Positions 21,503 through 31,485 are shown, numbered from the stretch's first letter. The stretch is 35,353 bases of DNA from Alphaproteobacteria bacterium (GCA_016869175.1 VGEV01000021.1:1-35353), one strand, 5' to 3'. Program-made: numbers and translations. The notes: generated from the letters alone by a model not told the origin.

Positions 21503-21576
21503 CGGTGGCAGGGCCACGTTTTTTGGCCAGAAAATAAGCGACTGAAATCATTTCACGTTCGTCATTGAAGCGGGGC

Positions 21577-21592
21577 TGGCGCAGGTCTTGCA
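21577..21592 (+). promoter_or_regulatory. Sigma-54 (RpoN) -24/-12 promoter
   Basis: TGGCGCAGGTCTTGCA versus consensus TGGCACN5TTGCW, with correct GG/GC spacing, about 58 nt upstream of the PEP-CTERM start codon. Confidence 0.75.
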
Positions 21593-21649
21593 CTGATCTG
21601 GGCCAAGGCCTGGCAAACCGGCCCTGTACAAGAATGTATGGGGGAAATC

Positions 21650-22716
21650 ATGACGATCCGCATGCGGCGCACCCTGCGGGGTGGGCTGGGCGCGTCCGCC
21701 TCGTGCCTGCTCGCCTGCGCCACTCTGGCCGATCCCGCCGTGGCGATGCCGATGAGCCATGTGGTCATTCAGGACACCATCCTGGTGCATGGCTACAAGG
21801 GCGGTGCCAATGCCAACAACCCGGCGACCACGGGGCCCTATAGCTAATTCGTCGATGTGATCGGCGATCGCAAGATCTGGGATACCCAGCGCGTTGAAGT
21901 CACCCGCACGCCGGACCTGGTGAAGATCGAGATCTTCACCAACAAGCATAAGAACGACGAGGGCGGCGTGCCGTTTGCCGACTTGGCGTTCGACCTGTCG
22001 CCGGACGACGCGATCGATGGCCCGTTCAATATCTGGCACCTGGGGATCGATTTCCAATACAACGCCGGCGATCCGGCCGACGTCGTCACCAAGGTCTCCG
22101 GCAAGGAGGTGAGCCGGGTCGGTCAGCGTCGACTCTATGGCCTGAATGCCAACACGCTCTGGCAGACCTCCTACGAAACCTACGGCCAGTTCCAGGGGAC
22201 CGGAACGATTTATGGCGGGCGTTTCCGGGCCGCGGATTGCGGCGCGCCCAACGCCGGCGACGGCGACCCGGCGGCCTGCAACGACGCAACCCCGGTGGCC
22301 GAGGATGAGAAGGGTTTCGAGCCGCCGGTCAACATCCCGCTCGGCGTGGCCGGCGTGACCCATCTCGGCAATGTCAGCTTCCGCATCGATCAGATCGAGG
22401 TCCCGGGTCTCACCAGCCCCTATCTCGACGACAACAACGTCGACACGCCGTCGACCAAGATCACGCTCGAACTGAGCGGCTTGGCGTTCGGCAAGTCCGG
22501 CCTGGGCCTGGATCCATTCGATCTCTACTGGGGCACCGGCCAGTGTTCGAACGACGGCATCTGGGGCAACGTTCCGGGCATTTCGGAGCCGGCGACGCTG
22601 GCGCTGTTCGGCCTCGGCCTGACCATTCTGGGTTTTTTCGTCGCCGTCCGCGCCGACACGATTCGGCCTCGGCGAGGCGGGCGGGGTGCTGTCCCGCCGG
22701 CTGGCCCCCGGGTTAG
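21650..22716 (+). pseudogene. PEP-CTERM sorting-domain protein interrupted by in-frame TAA (21845-21847) and an apparent frame change at a T6 tract (22633-22638)
   Basis: Signal peptide MTIRMRRTLRGGLGASASCLLACATLADPAVAM; same frame continues after TAA as FVDVIGDRKIWDTQRVEVTR...; C-terminus GISEPATLALFGLGLTILGFF, then RRRPRR only in the -1 frame (stop TAG at 22714). Confidence 0.75.
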
Positions 22717-23048
22717 GGCGACAGTTCGAAATAGCCGCGCTTCAAGGCATGGCGCAAGGCGCCGAAGCCGAGCAAGGCTTCCTCATACGCCTCGCGTCGG
22801 CGCTTCAGCTCGTTGGCGCTTTCGTCGGCGCAACGGTTGCCATCGGCGAGGCATAGCACGGCGTTGAGATAGTCGGCCCGCAGCCGCGCAACCGCGATCG
22901 CTGCCTTGAGGAAATGCTCCTTGCCGATGCCACCGGTCACGCGGCTGATACAGCTCGTGTTGGCCTCGCGGATCGCCTGTTCGAACTCGTGAAAGACGCG
23001 CTCCCGTTTCAGCTCCTCGGTGAAACTGTCGTGCTCATGGATGCTCAC
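22713..23048 (-). CDS. Hypothetical protein, 111 aa
   Basis: Complete ORF with plausible start, MSIHEHDSFTEELKRERVFHEFEQAIREANTSCISRVTGGIGKEHFLKAAIAVARLRADYLNAVLCLADGN; no family recognised. Confidence 0.6.
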   Translation of the reverse strand: MSIHEHDSFTEELKRERVFHEFEQAIREANTSCISRVTGGIGKEHFLKAAIAVARLRADYLNAVLCLADGNRCADESANELKRRREAYEEALLGFGALRHALKRGYFELSP

Positions 23049-23168
23049 GCGCGGCTCCTGCAGGGCGGGCCAGAACCCGTGCCGAGGCTAGGCGGCGAGC
23101 CGTTGCGCAAGCGTTAACGCGGACTGGGCATTAACGGCGCCGACAAAGCGTCTTATGGTCCGCAGCCG

Positions 23169-24158
23169 ATGGCGATCCGTCTCGACAAAGCGGCGGACTT
23201 GGCGACCGCGGTGCGGAGGGGCGACCGGCGGGCGTTGGCGCGCGCCATCACGGCGGCCGAATCCTCGCGGCCCGAGCATCGCCAGTTGGCCGAGGCCGTC
23301 CTCTCGGCGGTGGTGCCGCATCGGGGTGCAAGTTTCCGCTTGGGCATTTCCGGCGCGCCCGGGGCCGGCAAATCGACCTTTATCGAAGCCTTCGGTTTGC
23401 ACTTGCTGGGCGCCGGCCGGCGGGTGGCCGTGCTGGCGGTCGATCCGTCCTCGGCCCTGTCGGGGGGCGCCATTCTGGGCGACAAGACCCGCATGCCGCG
23501 GCTGGCGCGCGCGGCCGACGCCTATATCCGGCCCAGCGCCGCTGGGCTGACGCTGGGCGGCGTGGCGCGACGCACGCGCGAAGCGATCCTGCTGGTGGAG
23601 GCGGCCGGCTTCGACATTGTGCTGGTGGAGACCGTTGGCGTCGGCCAGTCGGAGACGGCGGTCGCCGACATGGTCGACATGTTCCTGCTGCTGCTGCCCC
23701 CGGCCGCGGGTGACGAGTTGCAGGGGGTGAAGCGCGGCATTATCGAGCTGGCCGACCTGGTGGTCGTGACCAAATCCGACGGTGCCCTGCTGGCGGCCGC
23801 CAATCATGCCGCCTCGGACTACCGCAGCGCACTCTCGCTGTTGCGGCCTCGCCTGCCGCCCTGGCAGCCGGAAGTCGTGCCGGTGTCGGCGCTGGAAGGG
23901 CGCGGTCTCGATCTGGTCTGGGTGGCTGCCCAGCGTTTCCAGGCGCTGCTGCAAGCCGGCGGCCTGCTGCAAAGCCGACGCGCCGAGCAAGCGCGGCGCT
24001 GGCTGTGGTCCGAGCTCGAGCAGGGGCTGATCGAAGCGCTCCGGGCACGCGCCGACTTGCGGCAGCGCGCTTGCGACCTGGAGGCAGAGGTGGTGGCCGG
24101 CCGGCGGGCCGCGACCCTGGCGGCGCGCGAATTGCTGGAGCGGTTCCTGTCCGGCTAG
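23169..24158 (+). CDS. meaB: Methylmalonyl-CoA mutase-associated GTPase MeaB (ArgK family)
   Basis: GISGAPGAGKSTFIEAFG...VAVLAVDPSS...GDKTRM...FDIVLVETVGVGQSETAVADMVDMFLLLLPPAAGDELQGVKRGIIELADLVVVTKSD. Confidence 0.95.
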   Translation: MAIRLDKAADLATAVRRGDRRALARAITAAESSRPEHRQLAEAVLSAVVPHRGASFRLGISGAPGAGKSTFIEAFGLHLLGAGRRVAVLAVDPSSALSGGAILGDKTRMPRLARAADAYIRPSAAGLTLGGVARRTREAILLVEAAGFDIVLVETVGVGQSETAVADMVDMFLLLLPPAAGDELQGVKRGIIELADLVVVTKSDGALLAAANHAASDYRSALSLLRPRLPPWQPEVVPVSALEGRGLDLVWVAAQRFQALLQAGGLLQSRRAEQARRWLWSELEQGLIEALRARADLRQRACDLEAEVVAGRRAATLAARELLERFLSG

Positions 24159-24165
24159 CGCGGTG

Positions 24166-24207
24166 TCCGATCAGATGGCATCGCTGGTGGCGATCCACCG
24201 GATCGGA
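24166..24207 (+). terminator. Hairpin downstream of meaB, possible terminator (no U-tract)
   Basis: TCCGATC...GATCGGA outer stem with inner ATCGC-TGGTG-GCGAT stem. Confidence 0.3.
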
Positions 24208-24289
24208 GCCGACTGCGCCGCGGCCATGGTGCAGGGCAATGGCTTGCGGTGAAACCGAACCGGCCGGTCCGATTGGATGGGAGATCGCC

Positions 24290-24760
24290 CTAGACCGCCA
24301 GGTGCCTGGCCGCGCCCGGTTGGCGATTTTGCCGATCCGTCATCTTGCTCAGGACTTTGTGCAGCTTGTCGGGCGGCAGGCCAAGCTGGACCAGCGCCTC
24401 GCCGATCCTGGGCACATCCTCATAGAAGGCAAGCAGCCCGTCGCGCAGACGGAAATGGCCGCAACCTTCCATCACCACCCGGCGGCCGTTGGCCTGGGGC
24501 AGGGTCGCGGTATAGCTGAAAAGCCAGCGGGCATAGCCCGTCCTGCCGTCGCTGACCGGCTCGATCATCTCCCAGTGGAAATCCTGGCCATCTCGGTGGA
24601 AGTAGTTTTCCAGCATGTCCTTGATCGCGGGGCGGCCGTGGAAACTGCCGTAGAACACGTCGTGATAGACGCCGTCGGGGGCGAAACAGGCGGCCAGCGC
24701 GGTGCCGTCACCCGCCTTTACGGCAGCGCAGAAACGCTCCAGTAAAGCCTTGAATTCCAT
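24290..24760 (-). CDS. Nuclear transport factor 2/SnoaL-like protein
   Basis: FKALLERFCAAVKAGDGTALAACFAPDGVYHDVFYGSFHGRPAIKDMLENYFHRDGQDFHWEM. Confidence 0.85.
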   Translation of the reverse strand: MEFKALLERFCAAVKAGDGTALAACFAPDGVYHDVFYGSFHGRPAIKDMLENYFHRDGQDFHWEMIEPVSDGRTGYARWLFSYTATLPQANGRRVVMEGCGHFRLRDGLLAFYEDVPRIGEALVQLGLPPDKLHKVLSKMTDRQNRQPGAARHLAV

Positions 24761-24907
24761 GCTCTTCCTCTGCCCTGTCCGGCTTGCCCGCGCTTGACGG
24801 CGGGCGCGGCTTGGCCTATCTAGCGCGCCTGCCCGCAGGGCACGGCGCCCTGGCGATTTCAGCATGGAACGCGTTCGCGCGCACGCCCCCCGTAAAGGAT
24901 CACCGCC

Positions 24908-25207
24908 ATGTCCAGACGCTGCGAACTGACCGGCAAGGGCATCCTCTATGGGCACAATGTCAGCCATTCCAATATCAAGACCAAGCGGCGGTTCCTGCCC
25001 AACGTGCAGACGGTGTCGCTGCGCTCCGACGCACTGAAACGGTCGGTGACGCTGAAGATCTCGATGAACGCGCTGCGCTCGGTGGAGCACAATGGCGGGC
25101 TCGACGGCTTCTTGTTGAAGGCCGACAACGAAGTGCTGTCGTTGAAGGCTCGCCGGCTGAAGCGCGATGTCGTTCGCACCCAATCGGGCGAGACGCCCGC
25201 CGCCTGA
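24908..25207 (+). CDS. rpmB: 50S ribosomal protein L28
   Basis: [70 protein letters not shown]. Confidence 0.97.
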   Translation: MSRRCELTGKGILYGHNVSHSNIKTKRRFLPNVQTVSLRSDALKRSVTLKISMNALRSVEHNGGLDGFLLKADNEVLSLKARRLKRDVVRTQSGETPAA

Positions 25208-25209
25208 TC

Positions 25210-25803
25210 ATGACCGCCCCCGGGCCAAGCTGGCGCGCCCTGGCGCCGGCCGTGGCGGCGATGGCATTCCTCGTCGTCGTCTCCAATGTCCTGGTCGCCT
25301 ATCCCTTGCCCTATTTCGGCCTGGGCGAGTGGTTGACCTGGGCGGCGTTCACCTATCCGGTCACCTTCGTCGTCAACGATCTAACCAATCGCCGGTTTGG
25401 TCCGGCCGCGGCGATGCGCGTCGTTGCCGTCGGCTTCGCGCTCGGCGTGATCTTGTCGGTGGCGGCGGCGGGCCTGCGCATCGGCCTGGCTTCGGGCATC
25501 GCCTTCCTGGCGGCGCAGTTGCTCGACGCGCTGGTGTTCGACCGCCTGCGACGCCAAACCTGGTGGCGGGCGCCGGCGATTTCCTCGGTGCTGGGCTCGA
25601 TCCTCGACACCGCGCTGTTCTTCAGCATCGCATTCGCCTTCACCTCGGTGCCGTGGATCACGCTGGCGGTGGGCGATCTGGCGGTGAAGCTGTTGCTGGC
25701 GCTTGTCATGTTGGCGCCTTTCCGGCTGGCCATGGCGCACATTCGGGCGCTGCCTAATCCGGCAAGTGGAACTGCAGCAACAGGGTGCGCTGCAGCGGGT
25801 TGA
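25210..25803 (+). CDS. Queuosine precursor transporter-like (VUT/YhhQ family) membrane protein
   Basis: WLTWAAFTYPVTFVVNDLTNRRFGPAAAMRVV...SGIAFLAAQLLDALVFDRLRRQTWWRAPAISSVLGSILDTALFFSIAF. Confidence 0.88.
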   Translation: MTAPGPSWRALAPAVAAMAFLVVVSNVLVAYPLPYFGLGEWLTWAAFTYPVTFVVNDLTNRRFGPAAAMRVVAVGFALGVILSVAAAGLRIGLASGIAFLAAQLLDALVFDRLRRQTWWRAPAISSVLGSILDTALFFSIAFAFTSVPWITLAVGDLAVKLLLALVMLAPFRLAMAHIRALPNPASGTAATGCAAAG

Positions 25804-26773
25804 AATTGTCGTCCGACACGAGATAGAGCCAGAGGCCGCCCTCTGGGTGGGTGGCCACCGCCAGTCCTTCGAAATTGTCGAGTTCGAGCGGCCGCTCCAG
25901 GCGGGCGATTTCCTGGCCTTCCAGCACGGCGCCCGGCCGGATCGAAGCGGCCGCGAGCCGCGCCAGACGGGCGGCAACGCCGCCGACCCAGCTGAACCGG
26001 CGCTCCAGTACCAGCACGTCACCCGATGGCAGCAGCGCCAGGTCGGTCGGCCGGAACTGGCCGGTCGGTCGATAGCGGATGGGCTGCCATTTGCCCGGAT
26101 GGCCGAGCCAACCGACCAGCATTCCATCGCCGTCGGTCAGCTCCTCCGCGATCGCCAGCAGTTCGCCCGTTGCAAGCGCGACCAAGGCCTCGATCCCGCC
26201 ATTGTCGGGCGCTTGCGTCAAGTCGCGCGGCGATGCGAGCGCAACCGGCACGGCAGTCGCGGGATCGGCGCTGAACGCATAGCGCCACAGCCGGTGGCGG
26301 TGCTCGAACGCCACCACCAGGCTGCCGTCGGGCTCTCTGGTCAAGGCTTCGGCATCGATCGACAAGCCCCGCACGCCGGTTCTGCCATCGAGCGACAGCA
26401 TCGGACTGAGGTCACCCTGTTCAAGGCCGACAAGTCGGCCGTCGGCCGAGCGCAACAGACGGGCGGTGAACCAGCGCCCACGATCGCTGACCGCGATCAG
26501 ACGGTTGGTCGCGCCCTCGATCACGAGGCCCGACAGGCCGCCGAAACGGCCATCGGGGCTGGTGAGCTCCAGGCCGGCGACGAAGGAAAGCTGGCCGATT
26601 CGTGGCGCGACCTCGCCCGGCAGCAGTTCGAACGACCGGGCATCGATGCCGATCGTCTCGGCACCGGCGGTTGGGCTCGCACCCAGGCAGACGAACGCGA
26701 CCAACCACTTGGCGAGCCGATAGCCCAATGGGGTCAAGCTCGTGCGAACGCGATTGGCGGCGCCGGAGGACAT
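25754..26773 (-). CDS. Esterase-like activity of phytase family protein, secreted
   Basis: Signal peptide; GGLSGLVIEGATNRLIAVSDRGRWFTARL...DAEALTREPDGSLVVAFEHRHRLWRY...NFEGLAVATHPEGGLWLYLVSDDNFNPLQRTLLLQF. Confidence 0.9.
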   Translation of the reverse strand: MSSGAANRVRTSLTPLGYRLAKWLVAFVCLGASPTAGAETIGIDARSFELLPGEVAPRIGQLSFVAGLELTSPDGRFGGLSGLVIEGATNRLIAVSDRGRWFTARLLRSADGRLVGLEQGDLSPMLSLDGRTGVRGLSIDAEALTREPDGSLVVAFEHRHRLWRYAFSADPATAVPVALASPRDLTQAPDNGGIEALVALATGELLAIAEELTDGDGMLVGWLGHPGKWQPIRYRPTGQFRPTDLALLPSGDVLVLERRFSWVGGVAARLARLAAASIRPGAVLEGQEIARLERPLELDNFEGLAVATHPEGGLWLYLVSDDNFNPLQRTLLLQFHLPD

Positions 26774-26815
26774 CGCCTAGTTTGCACGCGCTAACGCGAT
26801 GGGAGGAAGATCGGC

Positions 26816-27580
26816 ATGCTGGCGCGGCGCGAGGTGATGAAAGTTGCGGCCGGGCTGCCGTTGGCGACGGTGCTGGCGGAGCCTCGGCTGGCCGCGGCGG
26901 CGGCGGCGGGCTTGGAGGCCATCACTGTCACGTGGCCCGACGGGCGCAAGCTGCAGGCCGCGCTCGCCCATCCCGTGCGCCAGCCGGCGCCGACCCTGGT
27001 GCTGGTGCACGAATGGTGGGGTCTCAACAACCAGATCAAGGCAGCCGCGGCGGAGTTCGGAAAGGAGGGCTATCTGGCCCTGGCAATCGATCTCTATGAC
27101 GGCAAGGTGGCCGAAACGCCGGATGCGGCACAGGCTTTGATGCGCGGCGTCGAGCCCGAAACCGCGACCAAGACCATGAGCTTCTGGGGTGATTGGCTGG
27201 CCCAGCACGAGGCGGGCAACCGGAAAGTCGGCATCGCTGGCTGGTGTTTTGGCGGCGGCATGGCGCTGCTTGGCTCGATCAACCGGCCGATGGACGCGAC
27301 CGTCGTCTACTACGGCAACGTCAAGCGCCCAGTCGAGGAGCTGCGCAGGCTGAAAGGGCCAGTGCTCGGCCATTTCGCCACGCGCGACCAGTGGATCAAC
27401 CGCGAGATGGTGACCGGCTTCGAGGCGGCCATGAAGGAGGCCGGCAAGCCGTTCGAGAACCACTGGTACGAGGCCGACCACGCCTTCGCCAATCCGACGG
27501 TCGCCCGCTACAACGAGCCGGCGGCGCAGCTTTCCTGGAGCCGGACGTTCGCCTTTCTCGGCAAGCATCTGTCGGGCTAG
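26816..27580 (+). CDS. Dienelactone hydrolase family protein
   Basis: [36 protein letters not shown]...[14 protein letters not shown]...[20 protein letters not shown] Shine-Dalgarno. Confidence 0.93.
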   Translation: MLARREVMKVAAGLPLATVLAEPRLAAAAAAGLEAITVTWPDGRKLQAALAHPVRQPAPTLVLVHEWWGLNNQIKAAAAEFGKEGYLALAIDLYDGKVAETPDAAQALMRGVEPETATKTMSFWGDWLAQHEAGNRKVGIAGWCFGGGMALLGSINRPMDATVVYYGNVKRPVEELRRLKGPVLGHFATRDQWINREMVTGFEAAMKEAGKPFENHWYEADHAFANPTVARYNEPAAQLSWSRTFAFLGKHLSG

Positions 27581-29499
27581 GCCCGTCCGCGGCGGCCCGC
27601 GGCGGCCGTCCTGCCCTGGGCCTGGGGCGCCCGGCGCGGCCCGGCGGCGGCGGGCTGCTCGGGCTTCTCGTCGAACAGCTCGGCCAGCTTCTCCATCATC
27701 GCGCCGCCGAGCTGCTCGGCGTCGACGATGGTGACCGCGCGCCGGTAATAGCGCGTCACGTCGTGGCCGATGCCAATGGCGATGAGCTCGACCGGCGAGC
27801 GGGTCTCGATCCACTCGATCACCTGGCGCAAGTGCTTCTCCAGGTAATTGCCAGGGTTGACCGACAGCGTGCTGTCGTCGACCGGGGCGCCGTCCGAGAT
27901 CACCATGAGGATCCGCCGCTGCTCCTGCCGCGCCATCAGCCGATCGTGCGCCCAGATCAGCGCCTCGCCGTCGATGTTCTCCTTCAACAGGCCTTCGCGC
28001 ATCATCAGGCCGAGATTCTTGCGCGCCCGCCGCCAGGGCGCGTCGGCCGACTTGTAGACGATGTGCCTGAGATCGTTGAGCCGCCCGGGATTGGCGGGCT
28101 TGCCTTCGCGCAGCCAGCGCTCGCGCGCCTGACCGCCCTTCCAGGCGCGAGTGGTAAAACCCAGAATCTCCACCTTGACGGCGCAGCGCTCCAGCGTGCG
28201 CGCCAGGATGTCCGCGCACATCGCGGCGACGGTGATCGGCCGACCGCGCATCGAGCCGGAATTATCGAGCAGCAGCGTCACCACGGTGTCGCGGAACTCG
28301 GTGTCCTTTTCCATCTTGTAGGACAGCGGGTTCATCGGATTGACCACCACCCGGGCTAGCCGCCCGGCGTCCAGCAGCCCCTCGTCGAGATCGAACTGCC
28401 AGGAGCGGTTCTGCTTGGCGAGCAAGCGGCGCTGCAGCCGGTTGGCCAGTTTGGCCACCACGCCCAGCAGGCTGTGCAGTTGCTGGTCGAGATAGGCGCG
28501 CAGCCGGGTCAGTTCTTCCTGGTCGCAGAGATCGTTCGCTTCGATCACCTCGTCGAATTCGCGGGTGAAGGCGCGATAGGGCGGTTCGTTCGACAGGTTG
28601 GGGTTGAGTTCGCCCGGCCGCCATTGCCGCCGGCCGCGGCCCGGGTCCTCGCTGCCGAGCGAGGGGGCCATGTCCTGTGCTTCGACCGCGGTCGAGGCAT
28701 CGGCGTCGTCGTCGCTGTCGCCTTCGCGCGTGTCGGCGCGTTGCGGCGTGCCGGTCTCGTCGGTGCTGCCGTCGCCGCCCTCGCCCTCGCCCTCGCCGTC
28801 GCCCTGCGGCTGCTGATTGGCCGAGTCGTCCGGCTGGTCCTCGCTCGTCTCCTCCTCGCTGAGGTCGTCCTCGCCCAGGTTTAGGTCGGCGATCAGGCGC
28901 CGGGTCAGCCGAGCGAAAGCCGGCTGGTCGCCGATCGCCTTGGCGAGATCTGCCAGATCCTCGGCCGCCCGCTCCTCGACCCACGGCCGCAGGTTTTCCA
29001 CCATCGCGCGGGCGCCTTCGGGCGGCGGTCGTCCGGTCAGCTTCTCGCGCACCATGAAGCCGATCACATCGGGCAATTGCGCATCGTTCGGCTGCAGCAC
29101 GTTGGCATAGCCGCGCGCCTTGCAGCGCTGCTCCAGCATGGCGTCGAGATTGTCGGCAACGCCGGAGAAGCGGCGCGCGCCCAGTGCCTCGCATCGTGCC
29201 TGCTCGGCTGCCTCGAACACCGCGCGCGGCACCGCGCCCTTTGGCTGGATGCGGGCATGCACCTTGTTGTCGTGATGCCGCACCCACAGCGCAAGCGCAT
29301 CCCCCGAACCGCGGATCTGCGCCACTTCCTCCGGCGGCAGATCGCGCGAGGGCTGCGGCAGCCGCGCCTTGCCGGTGCGCACCGCGACCGGCTCGTTGCC
29401 GAAGCTGACCGCCAGGTCGCGGCTACGGGCCACTGCCCGAACCGCGGCCGAAACAACCCGCTTGAACGCCTCTGCCGGTGGTTCGTTCTTGGCTGCCAA
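27577..29499 (-). CDS. cobT: Cobaltochelatase subunit CobT
   Basis: Acidic central linker; VWA domain [52 protein letters not shown]. Confidence 0.95.
   Translation of the reverse strand: MAAKNEPPAEAFKRVVSAAVRAVARSRDLAVSFGNEPVAVRTGKARLPQPSRDLPPEEVAQIRGSGDALALWVRHHDNKVHARIQPKGAVPRAVFEAAEQARCEALGARRFSGVADNLDAMLEQRCKARGYANVLQPNDAQLPDVIGFMVREKLTGRPPPEGARAMVENLRPWVEERAAEDLADLAKAIGDQPAFARLTRRLIADLNLGEDDLSEEETSEDQPDDSANQQPQGDGEGEGEGGDGSTDETGTPQRADTREGDSDDDADASTAVEAQDMAPSLGSEDPGRGRRQWRPGELNPNLSNEPPYRAFTREFDEVIEANDLCDQEELTRLRAYLDQQLHSLLGVVAKLANRLQRRLLAKQNRSWQFDLDEGLLDAGRLARVVVNPMNPLSYKMEKDTEFRDTVVTLLLDNSGSMRGRPITVAAMCADILARTLERCAVKVEILGFTTRAWKGGQARERWLREGKPANPGRLNDLRHIVYKSADAPWRRARKNLGLMMREGLLKENIDGEALIWAHDRLMARQEQRRILMVISDGAPVDDSTLSVNPGNYLEKHLRQVIEWIETRSPVELIAIGIGHDVTRYYRRAVTIVDAEQLGGAMMEKLAELFDEKPEQPAAAGPRRAPQAQGRTAAAGRRGRA
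28778..28797. repeat. Short CCCTCG hexanucleotide tandem repeat in the CobT linker
   Basis: Three and a third tandem copies of CCCTCG (CCCTCGCCCTCGCCCTCGCC), encoding Gly-Glu repeats. Confidence 0.7.
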
Positions 29500-29511
29500 G
29501 ATGTGCGCCCG

Positions 29512-30513
29512 TCAGTTCCGCTTCTTGGTGACCGCCTCGGGCAGGTCCTTGCCGAAGCTGCGCTGGTAGTACTCGGCGATGGTCGAGCGCTCGATCTCGT
29601 CGCAGCGGTTCAGGAAGCTGAGCCGGAAGGCCAGGCCGACATCGCCGAAGATAAGGGCGTTCTCGGCCCAGGTGATCGCCGTGCGAGGCGACATCACCGT
29701 CGAAATGTCGCCGGCGATGAAGCCGCTGCGCGTCAGGTCGGCAACCGCCACCATCGCGGCGATGGTCTTGCGGCCTTCCGCGGTCTCGTATTTGGGCACT
29801 TTGGACAGCACGATCCGGGTCTCGTCGTCGTGCGGCAGGTAGTTCAGGGTCGTCACAATGCTCCAGCGGTCCATCTGGCCCTGGTTGATCTGCTGGGTGC
29901 CATGATAGAGCCCGGTGGTGTCGCCCAGGCCGATGGTGTTGGTGGTGGCGAACAGGCGGAACGACTTGTGCGGCCGGACCACCCGGTTCTGGTCCAGCAA
30001 GGTCAGCCGGCCTTCCACCTCCAGCACGCGCTGAATGACGAACATCACGTCGGGTCGGCCGGCGTCGTATTCGTCGAACACCAAGGCGCAAGGATGCTGC
30101 AACGCCCAGGGCAGGATGCCCTCGCGGAACTCGGTCACCTGTTTGCCATCGCGGATGACGATGGCGTCCTTGCCAATCAGGTCGATGCGGCTGATGTGGC
30201 TGTCCAGGTTGACCCGGATGCAGGGCCAGTTCAGCCGGCAGGCGACCTGTTCGATATGGGTCGACTTGCCGGTGCCGTGATAGCCCTGCACCATCACGCG
30301 CCGGTTATGCGCGAAGCCCGCCAGTATCGCCATCGTGGTGTCGTGGTCGAACTGGTAGGCATCGTCGCGGTTCGGCACCAGGTCGCTGGACTGCGAAAAG
30401 GCCGGCACCACCATGTCGGTGTCGAGGCCGAACTCCTGACGCACACTGATGCGGATATCGGGCAAGTCCAGTTTGTGCACCGAGCCCGGCTCGGTGGTGC
30501 TCAAAGCCGTCAT
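29512..30513 (-). CDS. cobS: Cobaltochelatase subunit CobS (AAA+)
   Basis: Walker [44 protein letters not shown]; adjacent to cobT. Confidence 0.95.
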   Translation of the reverse strand: MTALSTTEPGSVHKLDLPDIRISVRQEFGLDTDMVVPAFSQSSDLVPNRDDAYQFDHDTTMAILAGFAHNRRVMVQGYHGTGKSTHIEQVACRLNWPCIRVNLDSHISRIDLIGKDAIVIRDGKQVTEFREGILPWALQHPCALVFDEYDAGRPDVMFVIQRVLEVEGRLTLLDQNRVVRPHKSFRLFATTNTIGLGDTTGLYHGTQQINQGQMDRWSIVTTLNYLPHDDETRIVLSKVPKYETAEGRKTIAAMVAVADLTRSGFIAGDISTVMSPRTAITWAENALIFGDVGLAFRLSFLNRCDEIERSTIAEYYQRSFGKDLPEAVTKKRN

Positions 30514-30566
30514 TTTAGCGTGGCCTCGCTTGCGGAATTCCCATTGCGCCGCGGCTGGCGGGTGCC

Positions 30567-31112
30567 TCAGGCATAACCACAGCCCATCAAGTAGCTGTAC
30601 GCCTCGGTGATTACCTTGAAACGTTCCTCGGCCTCGACCGCGCCGCCATTCGCGTCCGGATGGAAGCGTTTGACGAGTTGTTTATAGCGAGCCTTGACCT
30701 CCTGCAAGCCGACTCCGGCCGGCAGGTCCAAGGTGGCGAGCGCACGTCGCTCGCGCTCGCTGGTTGGTCGGCGGAGCGGGCTGGGCCCGCTGGTCTCGCC
30801 GGCCGCTTCCCAGGGCGCCTTGCCGCTGCGCAACGCGCCAAAAGGCCAGGTGGGCCGATGGCCGAACACCGCCTCGGCCCGGAACCGCTCGATCTCGCCC
30901 TGGCTCATGCCGCGGAAATAGTCCCAGGCTGCATTGTAGGCTCTGACATGCTCCAGACAGAATTGATGGTACTCGCCCAACCGGTCGCGCGAGCGGGGCG
31001 CGCGAAAGCGGCCGGCCTCACGACACCCTGGATACTCGCAGGCCGGTTCGCCCGGCGCCCCGCCGGGCGGCTCGGTGATTTGGGCGAGCGGGATGTCCTT
31101 GCGTTGCGGCAT
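30567..31112 (-). CDS. J-domain-containing protein
   Basis: C-terminal J domain [52 protein letters not shown]. Confidence 0.92.
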   Translation of the reverse strand: MPQRKDIPLAQITEPPGGAPGEPACEYPGCREAGRFRAPRSRDRLGEYHQFCLEHVRAYNAAWDYFRGMSQGEIERFRAEAVFGHRPTWPFGALRSGKAPWEAAGETSGPSPLRRPTSERERRALATLDLPAGVGLQEVKARYKQLVKRFHPDANGGAVEAEERFKVITEAYSYLMGCGYA

Positions 31113-31199
31113 GGTGGATCACAAGTATGGTGGCCCGAAGCGGGGCAAGCAACCGGCCGCCCGCCGGCAAATCAACAGGTAGGGAAAGGAGAACCCGAC

Positions 31200-31475
31200 T
31201 TGGCCGGATCCCTGCGCCAGATCATCCATGACAAGTTGTTGGCGGCATTGAAGCCGACGCAACTGCTGGTGATCGATGAGTCGGCCGCGCATGCCGGCCA
31301 TGCGGGCGCCCGGCCCGGCGGCGAGACGCATTTCCGCGTGATCGTGGAGGCCCCGGCATTTGCCGGGCAAGGCCGTGTCGCCCGTCAGCGACTGGTGCAT
31401 GCCGCGTTGGCGAACGAGCTGGCGGGCGGCGTGCACGCGCTGGCGATCAGCGCTCGCGCGCCGGGCGAGACCTAA
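31200..31475 (+). CDS. BolA family protein
   Basis: SLRQIIHDKLLAALKPTQLLVIDESAAHAGHAGARPGGETHFRVIVEAPAFAGQGRVARQRLVHAAL; TTG start preceded by GGAAAGGAG. Confidence 0.9.
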   Translation: MAGSLRQIIHDKLLAALKPTQLLVIDESAAHAGHAGARPGGETHFRVIVEAPAFAGQGRVARQRLVHAALANELAGGVHALAISARAPGET

Positions 31476-31485
31476 CCGTGCGCGA

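Noticed and set aside
21528-21545. Second sigma-54-like match TTTTTTGGCCAGAAAATAAGCG
   Set aside because: GG to GC spacing is off by one and the -12 element is poor; the 21577 site is much better.
23113-23145. TTAAC...TTAAC spacing upstream of meaB as a CtrA site
   Set aside because: CtrA needs TTAA-N7-TTAA; the gap here is about 13 nt.
26777-28219. 480-aa minus-strand ORF
   Set aside because: Out of frame with cobT and antisense to the dienelactone hydrolase gene; no recognisable domain.
28778-28797. CCCTCG tandem repeat in cobT as a phase-variation tract
   Set aside because: Only about three copies, six-base unit keeps the frame, and acidic Gly/Glu linkers are normal in CobT.
30518-30548. 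Possible fourth copy of the inverted-repeat family (TTAGCGTGGCCTCGCTTGCGGAATTCC)
   Set aside because: Only loose similarity to one arm and no matching second arm nearby.
29077-30576. 499-aa plus-strand ORF opposite cobS/cobT
   Set aside because: Antisense shadow; cobS and cobT are strongly supported on the minus strand.
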